NCBI GenBank assembly: GCA_045531685.1 | Contig: JAZSEL010000120.1 | Coordinates: forward strand, 9,711-73,710 | Reading direction: 5' to 3' | Origin: RGIG8767 sp045531685 | GTDB taxonomy: Bacteria > Bacillota > Clostridia > Lachnospirales > Lachnospiraceae | Length of the DNA: 64,000 nt | In this document: positions 53,812 to 61,193 of the stretch, in pieces | Numbering within the stretch: the stretch's first letter is position 1 | Layout of the letters: every line of letters starts with the position of its first letter | Program-made: the position numbers and the translations under genes | Notes under the pieces: generated by a model | Database searches by the model: none | Seen by the model: the letters and a program-made list of their open reading frames with translations, nothing else | Told to the model about the DNA's origin: nothing

Positions 53812-54930
53812 ATGCTTTATACGATACCGGATTATTATAAAGAATTTCAATGTATTGCAGATCAATGCGAGGATACCTGTTGTGCGGGCTGGCAGATTGT
53901 AATTGATAAGAAATCACTTAACAAATACAAACATTTGAAAAGTGATTATGGGAAAACCGTCCGCAAAAAAGTGAATTGGTTTACAGGTACCTTTAAACAG
54001 GATAAAAACAAGCGCTGTGCCTTTTTGAATGATTGCAATTTGTGCGATTTGTACTTGAATGAAGGGGATGGAATTTTTTGCAAAACCTGTCATTTATATC
54101 CAAGGCATATTGAGGAGTTTGAGGGAGTCAGAGAAATCAGTCTTTCCATATCCTGTCCGGAGGCAGCCCGGATTCTGATGAATAGAACAGACAAGGTAGA
54201 GTATCTTACCTATGAAAAAGAAGGAGAAGAGGAGTATGAGGACTTTGACCCATTCCTGTTTTCCATGCTGGAAGATGCCAGAAAAGAAATGCTGGACATT
54301 TTGCAAAACAGAGACCTGCCGATTGGAGTAAGGGTTGTACTTGTGCTTGGAATGGCGCATGATATCCAGGGAAGAATTAACAGGCAGGAATTGTTTGATT
54401 GTTTTTCCGTGATGGATAAGTATGGGACGAAGAAAGCCGAACAGTTTGCGACTAAGTTCCATTTGGAAAATGGGGATGTTGCAAAGAGGTATGTGTTTGC
54501 AAGAGAGCAGTTTGATAAATTGTATCAACTTGAACTGCTAAAAGAAGACTGGGATGCCCTGTTATTGGAGTCAGAAGTACTCTTGTATTCCAAAGGTGTG
54601 GATCACTATAAAGATGCGGTCCGTGCTTTTAGTGATGATAAGGAATTGGCGTCCGAGGTTACAATTCAAATGGAACAGTTGTTGGTGTATTTTATTTTTA
54701 CTTATATGCCGGGAGCGGTGTATGACGGAGAATTGTATTCTAAAATTCAGATGTCCGTATACTGTGTTCTGATGATTTATGAATTGTGGCTTGCCCGTTA
54801 TTTAAAAAATGAGGGTTCTTTATCCATGGACGAAAGAATTGATTTGGTATATCGTTTTTCCAGGGAAGTGGAGCATTCGGATAAGAACCGGAATAAAGTA
54901 GAAGAGATGGTGAAGAGACCGTGGAAATGA
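53812..54930 (+). CDS. fliB: Flagellin lysine-N-methylase FliB
   Basis: A 372-residue protein that methylates flagellin lysines in known systems. The N-terminal cysteine cluster (FQCIADQCEDTCCAGW, then RCAFLNDCNLCDLY and FCKTCHLYPR) is the Zn/Fe-binding part of the FliB family, and SCPEAARI is also conserved. No other flagellar gene is present in the window; it follows the c-di-GMP signalling run by 29 bp. AGAGGAAG precedes the ATG. The link between surface signalling and filament modification is inferred from position only. Confidence 0.9.
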   Translation: MLYTIPDYYKEFQCIADQCEDTCCAGWQIVIDKKSLNKYKHLKSDYGKTVRKKVNWFTGTFKQDKNKRCAFLNDCNLCDLYLNEGDGIFCKTCHLYPRHIEEFEGVREISLSISCPEAARILMNRTDKVEYLTYEKEGEEEYEDFDPFLFSMLEDARKEMLDILQNRDLPIGVRVVLVLGMAHDIQGRINRQELFDCFSVMDKYGTKKAEQFATKFHLENGDVAKRYVFAREQFDKLYQLELLKEDWDALLLESEVLLYSKGVDHYKDAVRAFSDDKELASEVTIQMEQLLVYFIFTYMPGAVYDGELYSKIQMSVYCVLMIYELWLARYLKNEGSLSMDERIDLVYRFSREVEHSDKNRNKVEEMVKRPWK

Positions 54931-55090
54931 TAGGTTTTAGCTTTTTCGGATAGGTGTAAGGTGTTATTGTGACTTCGAGTTGGCTTATTTACGGATAAAT
55001 ATACGTAATCTATTTTTTCTCCGTAAAAAAAGAATGCAAAAAAATGCGCGATTTTTTAAAAGAATAAAAAACACGGAGAAAACATGAATG

Positions 55091-55175
55091 TGTAGAGTGA
55101 ACCGACCCCCAAAAGTTAGACCTAAAAGTCTAACGATTGGAGGTCGGTTTTTTATGTCAAAATATAGTTTTGAAT
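55091..55175 (+). mobile_element. IS3-family (IS150-like) left-end relic
   Basis: Starts with TGTAGAGTGAACCGACCCCC, typical of IS3/IS150-group terminal repeats. The usual stem structure follows (GTTAGAC/GTCTAAC nested in AACCGACC/GGTCGGTT, then TTTTTT), and then an orfA start: ATG 55154 reading MSKYSFE before similarity ends. Everything else of the element is gone, and the relic abuts the stop codon of the ABC gene on the other strand. The hairpin and T-run could now terminate fliB transcription. Confidence 0.65.
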
Positions 55176-55184
55176 GGAATCATC

Positions 55185-56963
55185 TTATGCCGGCAGAACC
55201 ATCTGCGCCATGTGGAGCTTATAGTAAGCTCCCTTCTTTTCTAATAGCTCTGATACCGTACCTTCCTCTACGATACCGCAGTCATCAATGACAAAGATGC
55301 GGTCCGCTTTCTGGATTGTAGATAAGCGGTGTGCAATAACAAAGGAGGTACGTCCCTTTAACAATTCTTCAATACCTTCCTGAACTAAAAGTTCCGTATT
55401 GGTATCAATGCTTGAGGTTGCCTCATCCAGGATGAGAATAGCAGGGTTTGAAATCATGGTTCTTGCAAAGGCAAGCAGCTGCTTCTGACCAATGGATAAG
55501 CCGCCGCCACGCTCGGATAATTCCGTGTCATATCCCTTTTCCAACTTGGAGATGAATTCGTGGGCATGAACAGCCTTTGCTGCCGCAATGACTTCTTCAT
55601 CGGTTGCATCCAGACGTCCGTAACGGATGTTTTCGCGGATGGTTCCCGTAAACAGGAAATTATCCTGGGTCATAATACCCATCTGACGACGTAAGCTTTC
55701 GATGGATACTTTCTTAACATCCAAGCCGTCAATGGCAACCGTGCCGCCCTGCACATCATAGAAACGGCTGATTAAGTTAACAATGGTAGTTTTACCCGCA
55801 CCCGTCGGTCCGACTAAGGCGATGGTTTCTCCCGATTTGATGGTAAAGGATACATTGTCCAGTACATTTACTTGTCCGTCATAGGAGAAGGTAACATGTT
55901 CAAAAGAAACCTCCCCTTTGATAGTTGGCATTTCCATAACATCGGCTGCGTCGGTAATTTCCGGTTCGGTATCTAAGATTTCAAAGATACGTTCTGCTGC
56001 AGCCAGATTGGTAATAATCTGTGTATAGAAATTGCTCAGATTCATAATCGGATGCCAAAACATACCCACATAGGTTCCGAAGGCTACAAGAGTACCGATG
56101 GAGGTTTCGTCCATACCAAGGATTTTGATTCCCGTAAAATACAGGGCAACGATACCGAACGCCCAACAGATATCAATGGTAGAGCCAAAGGCGTCATTGA
56201 TACGCACTGCGCTTACGAATGCATTGCGGTGTTCTTTTACCAGGGAATCAAAGGTTTCTGCGGTTTCTTTTTCTGCCGTAAAGCTCTGGATGATACGGAT
56301 GCCGGATAAATCCTCGTGAACAAAAGCATTCAGGTTAGAAGACTTCTTGCGGAAAATCTGCCAACGCTTATGGGAAATGCTCTGAATGACAAACATACCG
56401 ATAATCATAACCGGCAGGCTGGATAAAGCCGCCAATGCCAGAGTCGGATTTTTCACAAACATAATCACAGCAACGGCGATGACCATAAGCAGGTCCGGAA
56501 CCAAAGTAGTGATAACATTTCCCAGCACATCCTTAAGGGAGTTGATGTCTCCGATAATACGGGAGAGAATCTTGCCGGTAGGACGGCTGTCAAAAAAGTG
56601 AAAATCCAACGTCTGGATGTGGGTGTACAGCTCCTGACGGATGGTTACGAGGATGCTGTTGCATACCTTTGCCATCATGTACATACGAAGCTTGATACCC
56701 ATAATCATTATAATGTTAAGTGTTACGGCAAAGGCAATGAGGCGGTATAAGCCCGGCATGTCACCATTACCGATGTAAGTGTCAATTGCCTGTTCTATAA
56801 ACAATGGATTCAACAGTGATACAACCACGCAGAATGCCATGATTAACAGGACAATGGTAATTGGCTTTTTATAGGAAAGCAGATAGGAAAACAACCGCAT
56901 TAAGGTCTGGCGCTTTCCCTTTTCATAGGTCTGCTCATCGTCTTTATAGGAATTGAAGCCCAT
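55185..56963 (-). CDS. ABC exporter half-transporter, subunit B (consensus catalytic site)
   Basis: A 592-residue exporter: six TM helices (about 35-330), then an ATPase domain with Walker A GPTGAGKTT (near 384), a divergent signature LSIGQKQ and Walker B ILILDEATSSID (near 508) with catalytic Glu. It pairs with the 573-residue subunit 17 bp upstream; together they form a heterodimeric multidrug exporter of the BmrCD/TM287-288 type. The substrate is unknown. AAAGGAGG precedes the minus-strand ATG. The stop codon lies next to the IS3 relic. Confidence 0.93.
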   Translation of the reverse strand: MGFNSYKDDEQTYEKGKRQTLMRLFSYLLSYKKPITIVLLIMAFCVVVSLLNPLFIEQAIDTYIGNGDMPGLYRLIAFAVTLNIIMIMGIKLRMYMMAKVCNSILVTIRQELYTHIQTLDFHFFDSRPTGKILSRIIGDINSLKDVLGNVITTLVPDLLMVIAVAVIMFVKNPTLALAALSSLPVMIIGMFVIQSISHKRWQIFRKKSSNLNAFVHEDLSGIRIIQSFTAEKETAETFDSLVKEHRNAFVSAVRINDAFGSTIDICWAFGIVALYFTGIKILGMDETSIGTLVAFGTYVGMFWHPIMNLSNFYTQIITNLAAAERIFEILDTEPEITDAADVMEMPTIKGEVSFEHVTFSYDGQVNVLDNVSFTIKSGETIALVGPTGAGKTTIVNLISRFYDVQGGTVAIDGLDVKKVSIESLRRQMGIMTQDNFLFTGTIRENIRYGRLDATDEEVIAAAKAVHAHEFISKLEKGYDTELSERGGGLSIGQKQLLAFARTMISNPAILILDEATSSIDTNTELLVQEGIEELLKGRTSFVIAHRLSTIQKADRIFVIDDCGIVEEGTVSELLEKKGAYYKLHMAQMVLPA

Positions 56964-56980
56964 AGTAGCACCTCCTTTTC

Positions 56981-58702
56981 TTATTCGCCGTACTGGGCAA
57001 GATAGGTCTTGTAGTAAAGTCCTTTCTGTGCCAGTAAGCTTTGATGTGTACCACGTTCAGCAATGGCACCATTTTCCAAAATAATGATTTCATCTGCATT
57101 GCAGACTGCGCTGATACGGTGGCCGATAATGATTTTTGTTGTGTTTTTTAATTCCCGCAGGGTAGTCTGGATACACTGTTCTGTTTCCATATCAAGAGCA
57201 GAAGTGGAGTCATCCATAACCAATACAGGAGTGGTTTTGGCAAGAGCACGTGCAATGGAAATACGCTGTTTCTGTCCGCCGGAGAGTCCCACGCCACGTT
57301 CTCCGATAATGGTTTCGTATTTGTTTTCCATGCGCTCGATAAACCCACGTGCCTGCGCATCCGCTGCGGCTTTTTTTACCGTATCCAGAGAAGTATGCTT
57401 CTTTTTACCAAGCTTAACATTCTCAAGAATGGTATCGGAAAACAGGAAGGTATCCTGCATAACCTGGGATACGGAGCTTCTTAGCTGTTTTAAGGAAAGG
57501 TCCTTAACATTTACGTCGTCTAAGTAAATAGCACCGTCGGTTGCATCGTAGAGACGCTGTAATAAGTGAATGATAGTACTTTTGCCGGCACCGGTGGCTC
57601 CCATGATACCAATGGTCTTGCCCGGTTCCACGGTAAAGGAAATATCATGCAAAATGTCATGACCGTCCGCCTTGTGGAAGGATACATGGGAAAATTCAAT
57701 TTTACCCTTTACGGATTCCAATTCTTCCGGGAGGTCAGGGTTGGTAATGGTAGGAACTTCTGCATAAATCTTCTTTAGCTTCTTGTCCGATGCGATGGCA
57801 GAAGAGAGGCTGTTAGTGAGCCAGCCTAACATTTCCATAGGCCACACAATATTCATGGAATATTCAATGAATGCAGTCAGGGAACCTAAGGACATCTCGC
57901 TTTTCACCACAAGACCACCGCCAATCAAAATAACAGTCAGCGGCAGTAATTTTGTAATCAAGCTGATGTACGGATGATATTTCACAAAAATCTTAGACTG
58001 CTGCATGTTCAGTTCGTAGTACCGTTTGTTGTGTGAGAGGAATTTGCCGATTTCGTATTTTTCACGGGCAAATGCCTTAACGGTGCGGACACCTGCCAGG
58101 TTTTCCTCGGCAACCGTATTCAGCTTAGCGTTTTCTTCACTGATAGCGCCGTAAACAGAATCCAGCTTGCGCTCCATAAAAATAGCAATGGCAGCTGTGA
58201 TTGCCATACATGCGGTTGGTAAAATGGCAAGCTTCCAGCTTAGGTTAAACATGCAAAAGAGCACGATGGAAGTGTGCACCACAACTTCGATGGTAAGCAT
58301 ACCCACAAAGGTAAGACCATCCCAGATATGGTCTAAGTCATCCTTAATACGGCTCATTAATTCACCTGTGTTGGTGCGGTCAAAAAAGTCCGCACTTAAT
58401 GACTGAATATGGTCAAAAAGATTCCGGCGCATGTCACCGATAATGGTAGCACCGGTTATGTCAAATAAAAATTCCTTGGTGTACTGAAAGATACAGCGTC
58501 CCACACCGACACCTAACATACCCAACAGTAAAATGGTCAGTTTGTCTGCCTGTCCACCTAAGATAACATCGTCCACAATGTGTTTTGTAATCTGCGGAGA
58601 GAGCATATCCAAAGATACGCTGATTAACATGGAACACACGGCAAACAGATAAGCAAATTTGTGTTCCAGTATGTAAGTAGATATTTTCTTCATGTATTCC
58701 AC
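56981..58702 (-). CDS. ABC exporter half-transporter, subunit A (degenerate catalytic site)
   Basis: A 573-residue exporter subunit: six TM helices, Walker A GATGAGKST (near 367), signature LSGGQKQ and Walker B VLVMDDSTSALD (near 490). The catalytic Glu is replaced by Asp, which is characteristic of the non-hydrolysing site in heterodimeric exporters. The partner's signature is the divergent one, so the pair has one active and one degenerate site, as known for BmrCD. GAGGAGG precedes the ATG. Expression is probably controlled by the leader peptide and terminator upstream. Confidence 0.93.
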   Translation of the reverse strand: MEYMKKISTYILEHKFAYLFAVCSMLISVSLDMLSPQITKHIVDDVILGGQADKLTILLLGMLGVGVGRCIFQYTKEFLFDITGATIIGDMRRNLFDHIQSLSADFFDRTNTGELMSRIKDDLDHIWDGLTFVGMLTIEVVVHTSIVLFCMFNLSWKLAILPTACMAITAAIAIFMERKLDSVYGAISEENAKLNTVAEENLAGVRTVKAFAREKYEIGKFLSHNKRYYELNMQQSKIFVKYHPYISLITKLLPLTVILIGGGLVVKSEMSLGSLTAFIEYSMNIVWPMEMLGWLTNSLSSAIASDKKLKKIYAEVPTITNPDLPEELESVKGKIEFSHVSFHKADGHDILHDISFTVEPGKTIGIMGATGAGKSTIIHLLQRLYDATDGAIYLDDVNVKDLSLKQLRSSVSQVMQDTFLFSDTILENVKLGKKKHTSLDTVKKAAADAQARGFIERMENKYETIIGERGVGLSGGQKQRISIARALAKTTPVLVMDDSTSALDMETEQCIQTTLRELKNTTKIIIGHRISAVCNADEIIILENGAIAERGTHQSLLAQKGLYYKTYLAQYGE

Positions 58703-58852
58703 CTCCTCATAGTTTGGTTAGTAATAGTTAAAGTTGTTCCTTCGTTGCGCGCGGGGGAAGGAACAAAAGCTGCGATGGAATCGCGCTCTGATTAGCGGTC
58801 GTCAAATGGTCATTCGTGCAAGCACGATGACCGCTTGACTCGTCACTATAAC
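58703..58852 (-). promoter_or_regulatory. Leader RNA hairpins between attenuator and exporter genes
   Basis: Two strong stems lie in the untranslated leader. One spans 58801-58839 (GTCAA, GGTCAT and CGTGC each paired with their complements, two-base loop). The other spans 58736-58764 (GTTCCTTC with GAAGGAAC). A smaller GCGATGGAATCGC stem lies at 58771-58783. They may be mRNA-stabilising or alternative folds of the attenuator. No T-box consensus is present. Confidence 0.6.
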
Positions 58853-58884
58853 AAAAAAGCTGCCATGGTAATCCATGACAGCTT
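58853..58884 (-). terminator. Attenuator terminator upstream of the ABC exporter
   Basis: On the minus strand AAGCTGTCATGG pairs with CCATGGCAGCTT over 12 bp (one G-U pair, four-base loop), followed by six U. It lies between the leader peptide and the exporter genes, so transcripts must read through it to reach them. Confidence 0.88.
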
Positions 58885-58969
58885 AATAAGCATGTAATCC
58901 TCTTGGTATGGAATGTGATTCTTAAGATGCTTCACTAACCAAATAGGTAGCAGAAGCGAAGTCAGAATC

Positions 58970-59062
58970 TTATCTATGTATATCCTGCGGAGGTAAAGTC
59001 ATCATGGACGGCAATATATAGTTGATGCTATGGTTTTTATCGATTACATGGATATTTGTCAT
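58970..59062 (-). CDS. 30-residue leader peptide of the ABC exporter operon
   Basis: On the minus strand AAAGGAGG (59071-59078) lies eight bases before ATG 59062. The ORF reads MTNIHVIDKNHSINYILPSM and continues TLPPQDIHR after MM, ending in TAA. It follows a near-consensus promoter by about 70 bases and precedes a terminator by about 85. This order matches ribosome-mediated attenuation known for B. subtilis bmrBCD. Codons around PSMM contain CCATGA, able to pair with TCATGG in the terminator arm. Expression is inferred from the ribosome site. Confidence 0.7.
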   Translation of the reverse strand: MTNIHVIDKNHSINYILPSMMTLPPQDIHR

Positions 59063-59138
59063 AATGGTTACCTCCTTTCGTGAATTCTAATTACTGTGTT
59101 ACGCGTACAACATTACATTTTATGTACGACTGTCATTC

Positions 59139-59167
59139 AATATACGTCCGAAGAAATTATTTGTCAA
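59139..59167 (-). promoter_or_regulatory. Sigma-A promoter of the ABC exporter leader
   Basis: On the minus strand TTGACA (59167-59162), a 17-base spacer and TATATT (59144-59139). Nearly perfect consensus. A GTAC-containing inverted repeat lies just downstream at about 59105-59128 and could be an operator. Confidence 0.88.
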
Positions 59168-59202
59168 CCATTATTTTGAAAATTTTAGCACAAAAAATAG
59201 TA

Positions 59203-59231
59203 TTGACTGAAAATATATTTTATATTATATA
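59203..59231 (+). promoter_or_regulatory. Sigma-A promoter of the XRE regulator
   Basis: TTGACT (59203-59208), 17-base spacer, TATATA (59226-59231). It is divergent from the exporter promoter 36 bp away, so a regulator bound between them could control both. Confidence 0.8.
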
Positions 59232-59257
59232 TTAATTGGAAGGAGGAGGGGATTATC

Positions 59258-59578
59258 ATGTTACCTGTAATCAGTAAAAAAGAAACCGGAAGAAACCTGC
59301 GTACCATTATGGATATGCGTGGTATTACGGCTAAAGAAGTTCAGGAATATTTAGGACTTGGCTGTGTACAGAGTGTATATCGCTGGCTGGAGGGATGCAG
59401 CATGCCAACCATTGATAATTTATATGCATTGAGCAAATTATTTAAGGTTTCCATCGACAGTATGGTTTGCGGCAACCGGGAAGTAATGGTGCCGGAGATT
59501 GTTTGGGAAGTGAGTAGGGATTGGAAAGAAAGAGTGAGAGTGTATTGGGAGAGATTAGGCGGAGAGAATGTAGCGTGA
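59258..59578 (+). CDS. XRE-family transcriptional regulator
   Basis: A 106-residue protein. The helix-turn-helix (about 8-65) reads GRNLRTIMDMRGITAKEVQEYLG, with recognition helix region CVQSVYRWLEGCSMPTIDNL, followed by a short C-terminal helix rich in Trp/Arg. AAGGAGGAGG precedes the ATG. Its position divergent from the ABC exporter suggests, but does not show, control of that operon. Confidence 0.88.
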   Translation: MLPVISKKETGRNLRTIMDMRGITAKEVQEYLGLGCVQSVYRWLEGCSMPTIDNLYALSKLFKVSIDSMVCGNREVMVPEIVWEVSRDWKERVRVYWERLGGENVA

Positions 59579-59599
59579 TATCATATGCCCATGTAACAG

Positions 59600-59632
59600 A
59601 AAGTCCCGACCGGTTAAGGTCGGGACTTTGTT
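59600..59632. terminator. Hairpin after the XRE gene, shared with the converging gene
   Basis: AAAGTCCCGACC (59600-59611) and its exact complement (59618-59629) form a 12-bp GC-rich stem. The T-run on plus is short (TTGTTT). A second small hairpin, ACCGG-CCGGT followed by TTTTT, lies at about 59643-59667. Confidence 0.8.
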
Positions 59633-59663
59633 TGCGTTCTGAAACCGGCTCGTCCGGTCGTTT

Positions 59664-60968
59664 TTATTCCATAACTTCGTTAATATTATTGATAACTTCT
59701 TCCTTTTCGAAAGGCTTTGTGATGAACTTCTTAGCTCCGATTTTTAATGCCTGGATGAGCTTGTTCTGCTGACCTGCTGCAGTAATCATAACTGCTTTTA
59801 CATTGGAGTCGATAGCCATTAATTCTTTTAATGCTTCGATACCGTCCATGTTTGGCATAGTAATATCGAGAGTTACAAGGTCTGGCTTGTGTGTCTTATA
59901 AGCGTCAATGGCTTCTAAACCATCACCGGCTTCTGCAATAACAGAATAGCCTTCTTCTTCTAAGAGGTTCTTCAACATCTTACGTGACATTCTGGAGTCA
60001 TCGACTAAGAGTACGGTACCCTTGGAATCCGGATTTACATCATATACGATGCTTTCCTTGGATGAATATGTATATGGGGTTTCACCCATGGTAACCTCTG
60101 TATTAACAGCAATAACCAAGTTAAGCTGATAATCTTCTAAGTAAATCGGTAATACATAGAAGTCACCCTTTACAGTCTGGTCTTTATAAGCAAATACCGG
60201 TTCCATATCCAAATCAATGTCCTTTTTGCTTAATTCAGAAGCATATAAACCACTGTTTACGTTGATAAATTCGCAGACAGCGTCAAATGCATTGCTATCG
60301 GCTTCCGTATGATCTTCGCCTGAGAAATTAGAGGCAAGCATTGCAAAAGCGCCTTTGTTGTCCGCATCGGCAAATGCGAGATAAATGTTATCTTTACCAA
60401 CGGTTTTCTGACCTGCTAAATTGCAGTAATCAAATGAATTCACATGCTTAATCTTGCCAATATAGAAGTCACGTGTAATGAAACGGTTAATGTTTCTAAC
60501 TACAAGAGCGGTTAACTCTGTCACGTGAGGCTTTGCAGAAAATGCAAAAATAGGAATCAAAGAATCCAAATCATCATTCTTTAATGCCGCCATATCTGCA
60601 TCAGAAAATCCTTTTTCTTTCTGGAATGCCATGAGAGTTTTGTCCAAAACAGTAGCAGATAACTTGGTGCATTCGGTTAAGCTCTCGATAAACTGCATGT
60701 ATGGATTGCCCTGCTTGTCCAAAAGGTCCCCAATCTGCTCTAAGGTAAGAAGTCCCTTTTCTACAGCAATGTCACCAAAACGCTTATCAAACTGCATCTG
60801 TAATTTATTAATGGTATCTACTTCCTCTTCCGTTAATAAGCCTTCCGCAATGGCAATAGTACCTAACTTTACGCGAACGGTTAACTGCTTTTCGATAGCA
60901 GCTGCATATTCCTCTTTCTTGATAATTTCCTTTTCGATAAGATAATTCCCGAATAATTGACTAAACAT
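59664..60968 (-). CDS. MshEN-like repeats, CheC/CheX-type phosphatase and CheY receiver fusion
   Basis: A 434-residue protein in three parts. Residues about 5-85 hold two repeats (KLGTIAIAEGLLTEEEVDTI, FGDIAVEKGLLTLEQI) like the MshEN or type II secretion ATPase N-domain, which can bind c-di-GMP. Residues about 150-295 resemble CheX: DAVCEFIN gives Asp229, Glu233 and Asn236 with Pro257 downstream, the CheC/FliY/CheX phosphatase pattern. The receiver (about 312-434) has LLVDDSRMS, the phospho-Asp in LDITMPNMDG and FITKPF. It could dephosphorylate its own or another CheY. GGGAGAAAG precedes the ATG. Confidence 0.85.
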   Translation of the reverse strand: MFSQLFGNYLIEKEIIKKEEYAAAIEKQLTVRVKLGTIAIAEGLLTEEEVDTINKLQMQFDKRFGDIAVEKGLLTLEQIGDLLDKQGNPYMQFIESLTECTKLSATVLDKTLMAFQKEKGFSDADMAALKNDDLDSLIPIFAFSAKPHVTELTALVVRNINRFITRDFYIGKIKHVNSFDYCNLAGQKTVGKDNIYLAFADADNKGAFAMLASNFSGEDHTEADSNAFDAVCEFINVNSGLYASELSKKDIDLDMEPVFAYKDQTVKGDFYVLPIYLEDYQLNLVIAVNTEVTMGETPYTYSSKESIVYDVNPDSKGTVLLVDDSRMSRKMLKNLLEEEGYSVIAEAGDGLEAIDAYKTHKPDLVTLDITMPNMDGIEALKELMAIDSNVKAVMITAAGQQNKLIQALKIGAKKFITKPFEKEEVINNINEVME

Positions 60969-61124
60969 AATCTTTCTCCCTTTTTCCTTTTCCTAATATT
61001 GATTAAAAAAATCAACACGCATCATCAATTATACAGCAAATTGCACAAAAAAACTACAGTTTTTTACAAAAAATACCAGATAATATGCATTCTAAATAAA
61101 TCGTAGGATTCTGTCGATAAAGGG

Positions 61125-61153
61125 TTGAATAGTTTTCGCAGATGTAGAATAAT
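61125..61153 (+). promoter_or_regulatory. Possible sigma-A promoter of the GH13 gene
   Basis: TTGAAT and AATAAT are separated by 17 bases, 40 bp before the start codon. Confidence 0.5.
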
Positions 61154-61193
61154 ATTTACATATTGGAAATTAGTACAAGACAGGAGAAAAAAG

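Noticed and set aside
55088..55291. Plus-strand ORF beginning in the IS3 relic
   Set aside because: Only its first transposase-like residues (MSKYSFE) are meaningful; the rest is the reverse complement of the ABC exporter C-terminus.
58703..59060. T-box riboswitch
   Set aside because: No AGGGTGG-type T-box core or specifier arrangement; the leader peptide plus terminator explains the region better.
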